Under the pieces are notes generated by a model that was not told where the DNA came from, made no database searches, and saw only the letters and a program-made list of their open reading frames with translations. A program made the translations under genes and the position numbers. A stretch of DNA of 64,000 bases from Trichomonas vaginalis G3 (Eukaryota > Parabasalia > Trichomonadida > Trichomonadidae), in the NCBI RefSeq assembly GCF_026262505.1, contig NC_067205.1, positions 10,230,001-10,294,000 on the forward strand. The letters are read 5' to 3'. Shown here in pieces: positions 52,147 through 61,275 of this stretch (position 1 is the stretch's first letter; every line of letters starts with the position of its first letter).

Positions 52147-53028
52147 TTAATATGCTATTAAAATCATCTCAATAATGAGTCCATCCTTTCCGTCTTTGGG
52201 TAGCACAACATCTTTCATTGAAGAAGGTTCGACAAGTCTTATGTTAAACTTACTGACAAAGTTTGTTATACTATAATGCTTCGGCGGCGAATACATGTAG
52301 TTTGAAAGACATAATATAGATTCTTCAGCAAATTCACTTATACTGGATTTTATAACAATGTTCTCACGAGACCAAATACCACCAATTGACAATCTTGTAA
52401 GCAATCCTGCTGAACCTTCTACTGTAAACGTCGATGGTAACATTCCACGAAGGTCATCTATTGACATCGTTGAGTCACTGAATTTAAATATTTTCTTAAA
52501 GCAATCGTCATTATCTAACCATGCAATAGCTTTGAAGTTTTCATTCGAATATACATCTGCTTCATTAAATGTAAAACCTGACTTCTTTGCAGAGATGACT
52601 TTAAAATCTATTGAGTTTGTTTCAAAATTATATGCTATGGTAACTTCTGAAGGTAATGGATGTCCTTCCGCAGTCAGTTGTTCTCTCACCACCGTTTGAA
52701 GCTTTGTATTAAAAACTTTCATGTCATCTCCTGTATCTAAGTTCACATACACAGCAACAGGAAAACTATCTTGCTTCTTTGTTTCATCATTATATCTCAA
52801 AACATTAAAGTTCTTCAATAATATTGTTCTTCCTGCTGGAATACTTCGAACCTGTCTGATTTCAATAGCTTTCTCACCTCCTACATACTCTACCCAGTGT
52901 CTTGGATATTCATAAGTATACTGACTTTCTTGAATTTTGGTTGGTTTCATCATAACATGTTCATAGTATATCTTTATACTCTTGTCAGTTAGACTCGGTG
53001 CTATGTTCTGAATATTTCTGACTTGCAT
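52147..53028 (-). CDS. Capsid-like structural protein, Maverick C
   Basis: I place the start at the ATG at 53028 (MQVRNIQNIAPSL), 16 bp from the divergent ATPase start. The frame is open upstream into the ATPase gene but that is an overlap effect. The 293-residue protein shares spaced blocks with the copy B protein at 13885-14733: YTYEYPRHWVEY (YRFDYPLRWLRD), FKAIAWLDNDDCFKKIF (NNLAWYRFLRML), NIVIKSSISEFAEESILCLSN (AIIVHASFSGAQNSFLCLAN). Position beside a packaging ATPase supports a virion structural role, likely minor capsid or penton. The frame looks whole. Confidence 0.6.
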   Translation of the reverse strand: MQVRNIQNIAPSLTDKSIKIYYEHVMMKPTKIQESQYTYEYPRHWVEYVGGEKAIEIRQVRSIPAGRTILLKNFNVLRYNDETKKQDSFPVAVYVNLDTGDDMKVFNTKLQTVVREQLTAEGHPLPSEVTIAYNFETNSIDFKVISAKKSGFTFNEADVYSNENFKAIAWLDNDDCFKKIFKFSDSTMSIDDLRGMLPSTFTVEGSAGLLTRLSIGGIWSRENIVIKSSISEFAEESILCLSNYMYSPPKHYSITNFVSKFNIRLVEPSSMKDVVLPKDGKDGLIIEMILIAY

Positions 53029-53044
53029 TTTTAATGGAGATAAA
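53029..53044. promoter_or_regulatory. 16-bp divergent promoter, capsid-like gene and ATPase
   Basis: TTTTTAATGGAGATAA-type sequence fills the whole gap between two divergent ATGs. It offers a T-run on one side and an A-run on the other, as in the other divergent pairs of the Mavericks. Confidence 0.45.
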
Positions 53045-53932
53045 ATGAAGCATTTAATACATGACGTAGATGAAGACATGAATGAAACTACAGACAAACT
53101 TAACTCTTCTCTTATTCTTCCTTTCAGTAAGGACTATGAGTTCTGTTCAAATGGTGTTTATTTCTATTGTGGAAAGATGGGTTCAGGTAAGACATTTAAC
53201 CTCATTCGTCATATACTCATAACAGAACGTTTAGGAAATGACTCTTACTATGACCAAATCATTATATCAGCAACTTCAGACTCTATGGACTCAACAGCGA
53301 AAACATTTATGTCAAAAGTTCAAGCCTCTGTCGTTAAAGTTCCAGACAGTGAACTCATTGAATTTCTTCAACGTTACATTCGACGTAAGAGGAAATATTA
53401 TGCCATCGTTGAATTTATACAGTCAGGAATGCAAAAGACTTCTGAGGAGATGGAAAGAATTATTGACAAACACCACTTACGTCAATACTCAGGAGTTTAC
53501 GATATGAAACGACTTACAAACTACATTCTGTCAAAACTTTCAAAATACCCCTTCAAAAAGTATCCTTCAAACACTTTATTAGTTTGCGACGACTTCGCCG
53601 GAAAAGGTTTAGTGTCAAAACCAGACTCACCATTAGCTAACATCATTACTAAAGTCAGACATTACCATTTAACTGTAGCAATACTTATGCAAACATGGAG
53701 GTTTTTAGCTTTAAACATAAAACGTCTCATAACTGACTTCGTTATCTTTCAAGGTTTCTCACGCTATGATATTGAACTCATTTGGAAACAATCAGGTATA
53801 ACATTACCTTTTGAAGAAATTTGGGAAGCATATAAGTCTCTCATCTCTCCTCGTTCATACCTTGAGATTCATATCATGACTAATACCATTAAAGTCAAAA
53901 ATATTCCATGGGAACGACCAACATTGTTTTAA
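53045..53932 (+). CDS. A32/FtsK-HerA-type genome packaging ATPase
   Basis: The 295-residue protein has a Walker A (YFYCGKMGSGKTFNLIRHIL, residues about 37-56) and a Walker B (NTLLVCDDFAGKG, about 176-188), followed by the NIITKVRHYHLTVAILMQT sensor-like segment. This matches the A32-like packaging ATPases of Polintons, poxviruses and related viruses, which pump DNA into capsids. The frame looks whole. The divergent neighbour is a capsid-like gene; the next gene is convergent and overlaps its stop by 4 bp. Confidence 0.85.
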   Translation: MKHLIHDVDEDMNETTDKLNSSLILPFSKDYEFCSNGVYFYCGKMGSGKTFNLIRHILITERLGNDSYYDQIIISATSDSMDSTAKTFMSKVQASVVKVPDSELIEFLQRYIRRKRKYYAIVEFIQSGMQKTSEEMERIIDKHHLRQYSGVYDMKRLTNYILSKLSKYPFKKYPSNTLLVCDDFAGKGLVSKPDSPLANIITKVRHYHLTVAILMQTWRFLALNIKRLITDFVIFQGFSRYDIELIWKQSGITLPFEEIWEAYKSLISPRSYLEIHIMTNTIKVKNIPWERPTLF

Positions 53933-54321
53933 CGTTTAACCTTCAATTGACTGATGGTAAACAAATTCCATGCATCTCTGTCGCCATTTCTGTTAATATT
54001 TTTGCTGTCATTCATATCATCCACTTCCCCATCCGTTAGCTTTTGAGGATATGCGTTAGAATAGCTGTTCTTAAATGAAGGCTTTTCACCTTTGAGAGCA
54101 TAAACTCTATAACTTTCTGCATACTTTATGTTTGAACCTCCCGAGCCATCATTGACATAAATTTTTATAGGCTTCCACCCTTTGTTCATGTTCCTGCTTC
54201 TTCCCTTAGCTCTTTTGTTCAGTAGTTCTACATCTTTATACACAGCTCCTGTCTCAGTGAATTCAACAATATTTTCATTCGTTAGCTTTACATTCAAACC
54301 CTTGTCGAGTATATTGTTCAT
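53929..54321 (-). CDS. 130-residue Maverick protein, function unknown
   Basis: I choose the ATG at 54321 (MNNILDKGLNVKLTN) because it follows a T-run at the usual distance; an ATG at 54330 is also possible. The protein is hydrophilic with RAKGRSRNMNKGWKPIKIYV in the middle and basic SQLKVKR at the end. No family is recognised. It is divergent to the gene at 54356 and convergent to the ATPase. Confidence 0.55.
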   Translation of the reverse strand: MNNILDKGLNVKLTNENIVEFTETGAVYKDVELLNKRAKGRSRNMNKGWKPIKIYVNDGSGGSNIKYAESYRVYALKGEKPSFKNSYSNAYPQKLTDGEVDDMNDSKNINRNGDRDAWNLFTISQLKVKR

Positions 54322-54355
54322 TTCATACATATAAAAGGTTTTTATTCTATATGAA

Positions 54356-54970
54356 ATGAGAAGCAAATCCATCTTAGCTGGTGCCGTTAATGTTCCAATT
54401 GAACCAACATCAAATGTTGACTCACGAACGACAAACAATATTGTCATAAAAAACTATAGTTCAGAGTGTTTGAAAGAACCAGAACCAGAGCTGAAATCCG
54501 TGAATTTAAACTCAGCTTCAAACGCTAACGCTACATCAGATGTTAAGTTAGAGTATCCACCACTGGACCAAATTCTTTCAAGAGAAGCCAACGACAACCC
54601 TTACACAAATGTTCAAACAAATCCTTCAGATAACGTAGACCATTACCTTCTTCAGTTATACCAAACAATTTTACTCAAAGACGATAAGAAGCTTTTGACA
54701 AATCTTATAAGTAAGAACCAAATAATTCTAACAAAGGAGGACCTTGAAAATGTTATCTCACGAATAACAGGGAAACAATGTGTCATTGACTATCTCGACC
54801 CTGAAATCGAATGCTGTGGTCAAACTCCACTATTCATGAAAATAGGTAACATCCGCATCATTGAAACACCAGGAACTACAGGAGTTGAGTTTAAGTATAA
54901 ATATTCGAACGAGTATACAAAACTTTCAACAGAATATAAACTTTGTTTGAAATATGTTTTAGTAAATTAA
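54356..54970 (+). CDS. 204-residue Maverick protein, function unknown
   Basis: It starts MRSKSILAGAVNVPIEPTSN. The N-terminal half is Ser/Asn-rich and low in structure; the C-terminal half is folded-looking (CVIDYLDPEIECCGQTPLF, then FKYKYSNEYTKLSTEYKLC). No family is recognised. It ends just before a pair of GC-rich hairpins that separate it from the convergent gene. Confidence 0.6.
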   Translation: MRSKSILAGAVNVPIEPTSNVDSRTTNNIVIKNYSSECLKEPEPELKSVNLNSASNANATSDVKLEYPPLDQILSREANDNPYTNVQTNPSDNVDHYLLQLYQTILLKDDKKLLTNLISKNQIILTKEDLENVISRITGKQCVIDYLDPEIECCGQTPLFMKIGNIRIIETPGTTGVEFKYKYSNEYTKLSTEYKLCLKYVLVN

Positions 54971-54981
54971 AGCAGTCAGGA

Positions 54982-55014
54982 GGGCTCTTTGAGCCCATCT
55001 TGGCGCTTTGCGCC
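54982..55014. terminator. Two GC-rich hairpins between convergent genes
   Basis: GGGCTCTTTGAGCCC at 54982-54996 and GGCGCTTTGCGCC at 55002-55014 form perfect stems with CTTTG-type loops. They sit between the stops of two convergent genes (54970 and 55032). A role in 3'-end formation is inferred, not known. Confidence 0.5.
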
Positions 55015-55031
55015 GTCAGTCAAAAAAAATT

Positions 55032-55274
55032 TCAAGTTAGCAATTTGTAATATCTATCCAAAACTTCTTCAACAGTATCGAACTCATCTTCATAATGCAA
55101 ACCTAATCTTATTGACTTGGTGCAGTTTTCACTAACACAATATTTTTCTGTTCTCTTGACTGACATAACTAACTCATTTGTTTCATCAAACAGCAACAAC
55201 CAAAGTTCATGACCTAATACATAACATTCATACTTTATATTTTTAGCTCTGAGTTCTCTTGTAAGCTGTTGCAT
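55032..55274 (-). CDS. 80-residue Maverick protein, function unknown
   Basis: It starts MQQLTRELRAKNIKYECYVL and ends VEEVLDRYYKLLT. A TTTTTAGAAAATATTAAATG leader precedes the ATG. The start overlaps the end of the capsid-like gene at 55235 by 40 bp. No family is recognised. Confidence 0.55.
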   Translation of the reverse strand: MQQLTRELRAKNIKYECYVLGHELWLLLFDETNELVMSVKRTEKYCVSENCTKSIRLGLHYEDEFDTVEEVLDRYYKLLT

Positions 55275-56011
55275 TTAATATTTTCTAAAAAGTCAACTTC
55301 AACAGTCATTCGCACTGGTGCCTTCAGTTCTACAGGCTCTCCTTGAAAGTCAACAAGTCTGAATTGCATGTCTTTCAAATTATGAGGACTAATGCGAACC
55401 CATTTACCTAAATGAGTTGCTATGACAGGAACGTTTGGAATGAACATTGAATTGACTGCATAACAGAAAGACTTATATTCTACTGAACCTTTACTATTAA
55501 CTCCTGAAATGCCTGTGACATTAGCTATTTTAAACTCAATGTACAAACAGTTGCCATAACATACGTATGGAACAGATTTCATCTCAATCGTTTTGTCAAC
55601 ACTTTTCAAAGGAAATGTCATATGGTATGCACCCAAAAGAAGTTGTACTCTATGACTCATTCTTGGTATCTTAAACTCCTTCGCATAACTGAACTTCAAA
55701 ACTCCTGCAATAAGTTTAACATTCATTAAGTTTTCTTCGTTATCCTTGTTTATTGTAGTATTTATGAGAGCATTTAACACTCCAGCTAATGTTTCCATCT
55801 TATATTCTACATTATTGTGAAATCTTATTTCGTGCTTCTTTCCATCTATTTCAATCTCCATGAAATCTGTTTCGTCTGTTATAACGAATGAAGCGATAGT
55901 ATTGAAGTCAACCATTCTGAATGCAAGCGCCTCATTCTGTAGACCTAAGTTTGTTTGTAGCTTTACTGTCCCGTATTCGTTTGGGTCTGTACTTTGCAAA
56001 TAGAACAACAT
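55235..56011 (-). CDS. Second capsid-like protein (penton-type), Maverick C
   Basis: The 258-residue protein has a beta-rich pattern and an end (DMQFRLVDFQGEPVELKAPV, then RMTVEVDFL) of the kind seen at the end of capsid jelly-roll proteins in Mavericks and related viruses. The middle has PRMSHRVQLLLGAYHMTFPL. I infer a penton or minor capsid protein; the fold cannot be proven from sequence reading. It is divergent to the fibre-type gene at 56029, with 17 bp between starts. The frame looks whole. Confidence 0.5.
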   Translation of the reverse strand: MLFYLQSTDPNEYGTVKLQTNLGLQNEALAFRMVDFNTIASFVITDETDFMEIEIDGKKHEIRFHNNVEYKMETLAGVLNALINTTINKDNEENLMNVKLIAGVLKFSYAKEFKIPRMSHRVQLLLGAYHMTFPLKSVDKTIEMKSVPYVCYGNCLYIEFKIANVTGISGVNSKGSVEYKSFCYAVNSMFIPNVPVIATHLGKWVRISPHNLKDMQFRLVDFQGEPVELKAPVRMTVEVDFLENIKCNSLQENSELKI

Positions 56012-56028
56012 TTTATTCTCATTAAAAT

Positions 56029-57468
56029 ATGACTATTGCTGCATATGCGTATGAAGCTGACAGAGCTAAACGTTTATATTTTGGTCAATACTCTCTCACA
56101 CTTACTGACAAATATATTGTTATCACTGATGGAAATACTGCGAAATACATAACATGGAAGGACTATGAAAAGTTTGACCCTATTTTAACTCCATGTACTA
56201 TGCCGTTTATAAAGGACGGTGAAATTATTGAAAAAGATAATACAACCGTATATAGGTCTGTTTATGAAGCATTAGAATATATGTTGAATCATAACCCAAA
56301 AAGATTTGACCCAAGCACTACACCATGTGCAATGCCTTTTATTAAGGACGGTAAAATCGTAAGAGTTCCGGATTCAACGGTTTACACAGCTGTTCCAAAC
56401 AGTTTACAAAACATTTTAGCGAATATCTTTAATTCAGAAACTACAGAAATAAAATTACCATATATAACAGATGCTAAAGAAATTAAATCAAAAACGACAA
56501 CATTATTTGCGTCACTTAATGATTTAATGACTTATATCATTAATATTCCTGCACCAACTACAGCATTTGATCCAAACTCGACGGTTTGCAGTGTACCTTT
56601 CATAAATGACAGTTCATTAATTACTTTAAGGGATTCGACAGTAAATGAATCATTAAAGGCGTCATTAATGAAAATCATTGATTTTAATTCATTCACGAAT
56701 ACATATAATTCATTCATTAATGTTTCATATGCTTCTAAAGAAGGTGAGCCAAAAACTATCGATAAAGCGGTGTATGAAATAAAAGCATCAACGACGAAAT
56801 TGAATTCGTTAACTTTTGACGGTGATAGTTTCGTTAATGACATAACATCGGGGAAAACAATTTTAACGAAAGAATACTTAAAATCTCATGTTAGTGAGTT
56901 CGTTGAAATTGAAAAAGAAGGTGGAATTAAGTTCGATCCACTGAATTTCATTTTCAGCTTAGCGAATGCGGGTGTTAGTTTCGCTGAATGGACAACTATA
57001 CAAAGTGAAATAAATGCAATATGGACGTTTTTGGGGTCAAAAGCGGGAATGGGTGAGCTTGTAAATGCTGCAAGAACATTAGGTGAAACAGGAAATTTTG
57101 TAGATGGTTTTAAAAGACTTGTTTCAAATGTTTTAACAAACACAAAGAAATTATTTAGATATACCGTACATAACGGACGGATTTTCGAACAGATAGCAAC
57201 AAACCCTCCGGTTATGGCTGCGTTGATGATGGTTAGAGATATAAAACCACGTAACGACGGGAACGAAGAACATGAACAACAGGATACTGGTCGGGTTATT
57301 CGAGACATTAAAAACGTGCATCCTGAAGTTATTGATTTATTTAGAGGAGTTAATGATTCAATTTCAAAACATTCTATAACCCTCGATGAAGAGAATAAAT
57401 TAACAGATTATATATTCGTCATTATTGCAGAATTAATGAAGAGAATAAATGAAAAAAGGAATTGGTGA
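56029..57468 (+). CDS. Fibre-associated protein with internal repeats, Maverick C
   Basis: The 479-residue protein has three to four related repeats of about 60 residues (FDPILTPCTMPFIKDGEII, FDPSTTPCAMPFIKDGKIV, FDPNSTVCSVPFINDSSLI), each followed by a STVYxxV-type segment. The rest is helical. Repeats with a conserved Cys and Pro are typical of elongated surface proteins. Its end overlaps the start of the fibre gene by 20 bp, so the two probably act together at the virion surface. The N-terminus (MTIAAYAYEADRAKRLYFG) shows no signal peptide. Part of it is mirrored at the right edge of the window (63949-64000). Confidence 0.55.
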   Translation: MTIAAYAYEADRAKRLYFGQYSLTLTDKYIVITDGNTAKYITWKDYEKFDPILTPCTMPFIKDGEIIEKDNTTVYRSVYEALEYMLNHNPKRFDPSTTPCAMPFIKDGKIVRVPDSTVYTAVPNSLQNILANIFNSETTEIKLPYITDAKEIKSKTTTLFASLNDLMTYIINIPAPTTAFDPNSTVCSVPFINDSSLITLRDSTVNESLKASLMKIIDFNSFTNTYNSFINVSYASKEGEPKTIDKAVYEIKASTTKLNSLTFDGDSFVNDITSGKTILTKEYLKSHVSEFVEIEKEGGIKFDPLNFIFSLANAGVSFAEWTTIQSEINAIWTFLGSKAGMGELVNAARTLGETGNFVDGFKRLVSNVLTNTKKLFRYTVHNGRIFEQIATNPPVMAALMMVRDIKPRNDGNEEHEQQDTGRVIRDIKNVHPEVIDLFRGVNDSISKHSITLDEENKLTDYIFVIIAELMKRINEKRNW

Positions 57469-58990
57469 TATCATTAATGTCAGCGATGTAATGATGAAAA
57501 GAAATTTTGACTCATTATTTACAAAACCGAAAACAGAATATAGTCTTTATGACGTAATTACTGAATTAATGAAAAAGATTAATGATAATAAGAGTTCTGG
57601 TGGAAGAGTTGAATTAGAAGTGAATGATGTTAATGAGAAATTAGCCGAAAAAGCAGACAAAAATGAGCTTTTAGCTCTGAGTGATAAAGTCAAGAACCAC
57701 GTTCATTATATAACTTCAGACGAACAGATTATAACGGACTACCATGGATATTTAACACGAAGTGATGAAGCGAAGACAAAAAATGTTAATGAAAGAAGAT
57801 ATAAATACATTCGTGCTAAAGGTTATGACATAAGCTGTACTGTACAGTATGATGTAGCTAAAGCACCAGAAGCATTTGGTTATACCGGTGAAATTTATGC
57901 CTCTACTTTCAATGTTAACGGTGTATTAGTTGAACCAAGATTTACTTTGAGAGTTAAGGCAAAAATAACGTTTGAAGATGCTATTAAAAGTAAAGCTGAC
58001 AAAGTTGAACTCGACGCAACGAACAAAGTTTTGAAATCTCATAAACACAACATCTCCGATATAAATGAACTTCAAGCTACATTAAATAGTAAAGCTGACA
58101 AGAACCATACACATAAATCCTTCACTACTGTTAGAGCAGACGACATAATATTGAACTATGATTTGGGTTCAAGTGCACCTTTAGAGAATCCAAGTACAAG
58201 CGTAAAAGATACACTAAACTCCTTAAATAGTAAATGTATGAACATTGAAGGTCATGTCAGAAACTTTGAAACACATGAACTACCAGCAATGTTAGACAGT
58301 AAAGCTGACAAGAACCATACACATAAATCCTTCACTACTGTTAGAGCAGACGACATAATATTGAACTATGATTTGGGTTCAAGTGCACCTTTAGAGAATC
58401 CGAGTACAAGCGTAAAAGATACACTAAACAATTTAGATAACAGTTGCAGGAATATTGAAGATCATGCCAGAAATTTTGAAGCATATGAACTACCAGCAAT
58501 GTTAGATAAGAAAGCAGACAAAACAGAGCTTCAAACATTAAAGACTGAAATACTTCAAACATTATATCCTATAGGCTCTATTTATACGTCAATGAATTCA
58601 ACAAATCCAGCAACAGTTCTGGGCTTTGGTACGTGGAAGCAGATTGTAGATAAATTCTTATACTGTGATAGATATTCAAAGCAAACAGGAGGTTCGAAGA
58701 AAATTAAAGAAGCAAACCTTCCACCGCACACTCATACAGGAACGACAAACACAACAGGTAGTCATTCACATTCAATAACAAAAAGAGGTTATACAAATCT
58801 TGCAGCAGGTTCGGATAGACAGGGAATGAATAGATATGATATTTCAAGTGACCCAGTAGATTCAAGCGCAGGTATTTTCTGTGGAACCACAGGAAATCAT
58901 TCACACACTTTCACAACAAATCCAACAGGCTCGGGTGCAGATTATATGCCACCATTTGTGACTATATTCGCATGGTACCGCGTTCAATGA
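57449..58990 (+). CDS. Phage-tail-fibre-like protein, Maverick C
   Basis: The 513-residue protein has coiled stalk segments (KLAEKADKNELLALSDKV; INELQATLNSKADKNHTH), two copies of a 70-residue unit (KSFTTVRADDIILNYDLGSS with a stalk segment each), then KADKTELQTLKTEILQTLYP, and the collar domain: YPIGSIYTSMNSTNP, GFGTWKQIVDKFLYCD, LPPHTHTGTTNTTGSHSHS, NHSHTF and DYMPPFVTIFAWYRVQ. This is the C-terminal domain of phage baseplate/short-tail-fibre adhesins (gp10/gp12 type), a trimeric receptor binder. The left-arm copy is open end to end. Its start overlaps the previous gene by 20 bp. Confidence 0.8.
   Translation: MKKGIGDIINVSDVMMKRNFDSLFTKPKTEYSLYDVITELMKKINDNKSSGGRVELEVNDVNEKLAEKADKNELLALSDKVKNHVHYITSDEQIITDYHGYLTRSDEAKTKNVNERRYKYIRAKGYDISCTVQYDVAKAPEAFGYTGEIYASTFNVNGVLVEPRFTLRVKAKITFEDAIKSKADKVELDATNKVLKSHKHNISDINELQATLNSKADKNHTHKSFTTVRADDIILNYDLGSSAPLENPSTSVKDTLNSLNSKCMNIEGHVRNFETHELPAMLDSKADKNHTHKSFTTVRADDIILNYDLGSSAPLENPSTSVKDTLNNLDNSCRNIEDHARNFEAYELPAMLDKKADKTELQTLKTEILQTLYPIGSIYTSMNSTNPATVLGFGTWKQIVDKFLYCDRYSKQTGGSKKIKEANLPPHTHTGTTNTTGSHSHSITKRGYTNLAAGSDRQGMNRYDISSDPVDSSAGIFCGTTGNHSHTFTTNPTGSGADYMPPFVTIFAWYRVQ
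58095..58500. repeat. About 210-bp tandem duplication in the fibre stalk
   Basis: Two near-identical units around 58095-58280 and 58305-58495 each encode KADKNHTHKSFTTVRADD and following stalk. They differ by scattered substitutions in their second halves, so the duplication is not brand new. Confidence 0.8.
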
Positions 58991-59030
58991 ACGCGCTTGA
59001 GCCTTGAATAAAATCTTTAACTTTACATAA

Positions 59031-60103
59031 ATGAGCTTGAAAGAAGTATTCGAACAACATCCATGGAGGTCATTTAAGAAGTTCAATGAAGCTGCAAAGA
59101 GTTGGGGATTTACTAACAGAGCTGAAGTGAAAAGTTCTTTGACAAAAATGTTGTACATCAAACAAAAATAAACCCTTACGACTACTTTTTACCAATTTAC
59201 TCCAACACTCCTGACGCATACCAATTTGACACTCTCATTCAAAGCAGAAAAGGAGGACATAACCCATTCCTCATCTTCATTAATGTTAACACTCGTAAAG
59301 CATATGCATATCCAATGAAAAATAAAGGAACTCGTGAAGTGTTAAGAGTTTTACAAAAGTTTGTAGCAGAACATAACCCAAGTACTTTAACATCAGACCA
59401 AGACAGTGCATACCTCAGCAATGAAATCACAGATTTTCTCATTAAGCATAACATAACTCACTACACTACTGAAGACCATAACCATAACATACTCGGCATC
59501 ATAAACCGCTTCATAAGAACGCTCAGAGATTTAAACCAAGAGCGAGACTTTACCGAAGAAACAATGAAACACTTTCTCGAAGTATATAATTCCTCAACAC
59601 ATTCTACAACAGGACATACACAAATTCAACGACACAACAACAAGAAGAAAAGTATATACAAAGAAACGAAGCCAACACAAAATATCAGAAATTAACACAA
59701 TTTACCCTCATTCCTGGTACAAAGTTCGTGTAGTTCTTGACGACAAACCGTTGACAAAGAAACGTTTAAGGTTAAGTAGAAACTATTATATCGTAGACTC
59801 TACGCAAGGTAATGGATATCTTATAAAAGCTGCGACGACTCTATTGCGTTTTACCCTCGTCACAAATTAGTTGAAAGTAGTAATGGCAAACTTGCTGAAA
59901 CCATTGACGAAGCAAGCGAGGAGTGGTTATTGAAATACTTGGCTACAACATAAACGATGACATAAAGTAAGATATGAAGGAGGCGTTGAAGATGTTATAC
60001 CATCTAAGAACTTGAGAGAGTCAAAGTCAACACATCTGGGACCATTAGAGCGGGAGTACTGGAAAGACAAAAATAAGCCAGAAAGAAAGAGAAATTCTTC
60101 TAA
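59031..60103 (+). pseudogene. Maverick C rve integrase, left-arm copy (broken)
   Basis: This copy mirrors the open integrase at 61276-62361 and starts MSLKEVFEQHPWRSFKKFN. The core blocks (NTRKAYAYPMKNKGTREVLR, LTSDQDSAYLSNEITDF, NILGIINRFIRTLRDLN) are visible. It is broken in about five places and is treated as a fossil. The leader TTTAACTTTACATAAATG follows the fibre stop. Confidence 0.85.
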
Positions 60104-60139
60104 ACTTTTTCATTAGATGTAAATCAGACAAAATAATTT

Positions 60140-60188
60140 TTAGGTGAAGAGGTGAGATTTCACCTGTTTTTTCACCTCTTTTTTCACA
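60140..60188. repeat. GGTGA/TCACC motif, second copy
   Basis: Copy of the motif at 51336-51384, at the inner end of the left arm and reaching a few bases into the spacer. Confidence 0.75.
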
Positions 60189-60466
60189 AGCGTTTTACAT
60201 GAATTGTACGATGTATATTTGAAATCCTAAACAATTTCGTAGCTTCTATTTCTTCTTTTAGTACATCGAATGTTTTAATCGTGCCGAAAGTCTCTTTATA
60301 TTTCTTCTTGACGTCAGACAGAAGGAAATCTTCTGGTTGGATAGTTTTTTATTAAGAAATGTCAACATATCCATTTTATCTTCTGCTGGCTTTTCTGCTT
60401 CTTTCTTTAAGTCTGCATAGTCGTTTCGCATTCTTTCTATCTCTTTGACTGAGTAGTTATATTTTC

Positions 60467-61117
60467 TTATTGCTGCTTACATTTTGAACATTGCGGCATC
60501 GTTTTGCGTTGCGTTATCATTGAATAAAAACCAGCTAGAACAACTAAGGCGTCAATGGTTTTCTTTAACTCAAAAGCTGCTGGTTTTATCTGTTCATTCC
60601 ATACTTTACCTCTTCTATCTTTATCTCTTATCTGCCATACACATTTTGCAACTAATGAAACAAAGTTATCGTATGTCTTAAACTCCCCAGATTTATATAT
60701 GTCAGAAATATTTTTATAAACCATGTCGCAATCTTTGTCCATAACTTTATGGTTGCAATGAAAACCAAGGAATTCATAATTTACTTTACGTATGAACTTC
60801 TTTATTTCTACTGAGTCAGTTGCTTTGACTTCAATTTCGTCGAATTCAGGAATAGTTAGTTTTGCTGCTGAATTTCAGGTAGTTTAGGCAAATGGTCGAT
60901 GAGGTCCCCATTTCATAAGATACTGTTCATTGTTTCATCTTTCGCACTACAGTCTAAATTACTTGTTAAAAGTTCTTGCTTTATCTCTGGATTTCTGTTT
61001 CAAAAGTATATGAAGAAGGAATAAAGCTTTCATCTCTACCAACATTGACGTAGGATTCATGACTAACGAGTTTGGTGCTGTTGTTTGAATTGTTGTTGTG
61101 CCGATTGTTGAAATCAT
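60467..61117 (-). pseudogene. Broken Maverick gene in the palindrome spacer
   Basis: A likely start at 61117 (MISTIGTTTIQTTAPNSL) and coding-like pieces down to 60467 fill the spacer between the arms. One piece reads FIRKVNYEFLGFHCNHKVMD and continues into VSLVAKCVWQIRDKDRRGK. I recognise no family, and no homologue occurs elsewhere in the window. The gene is broken (several breaks). It may be part of the normal gene order of this subfamily, beyond the integrase. Confidence 0.45.
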
Positions 61118-61275
61118 ATCTTTTATACAAAATAAAAAAATAAATAAAAATAAAACTAACTTTATTTTTTCTATCTTAAGGAAATTCATGAAAATTCATA
61201 AGGGTGAAAAAACAGGTGAAATCTCACCTCTTCACCTAAAAATTATTTTGTCTGATTTACATCTAATGAAAAAGT

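Larger units (their letters stand above)
57384..60176 (+). repeat. Left arm of 2.8-kb inverted repeat
   Basis: This segment is repeated in inverse orientation at 61203-64000, with very few differences. It holds the end of the repeat-protein gene, the fibre gene and one integrase copy, and ends in the GGTGA/TCACC motif. The arms are about 1.03 kb apart and the right arm is still matching at the window edge. Confidence 0.9.

Noticed and set aside
57449-58990. Phage-like fibre as bacterial or phage contamination
   Set aside because: It is continuous with Maverick genes, has the same base composition and leaders, and occurs in three elements inside eukaryotic flanks.
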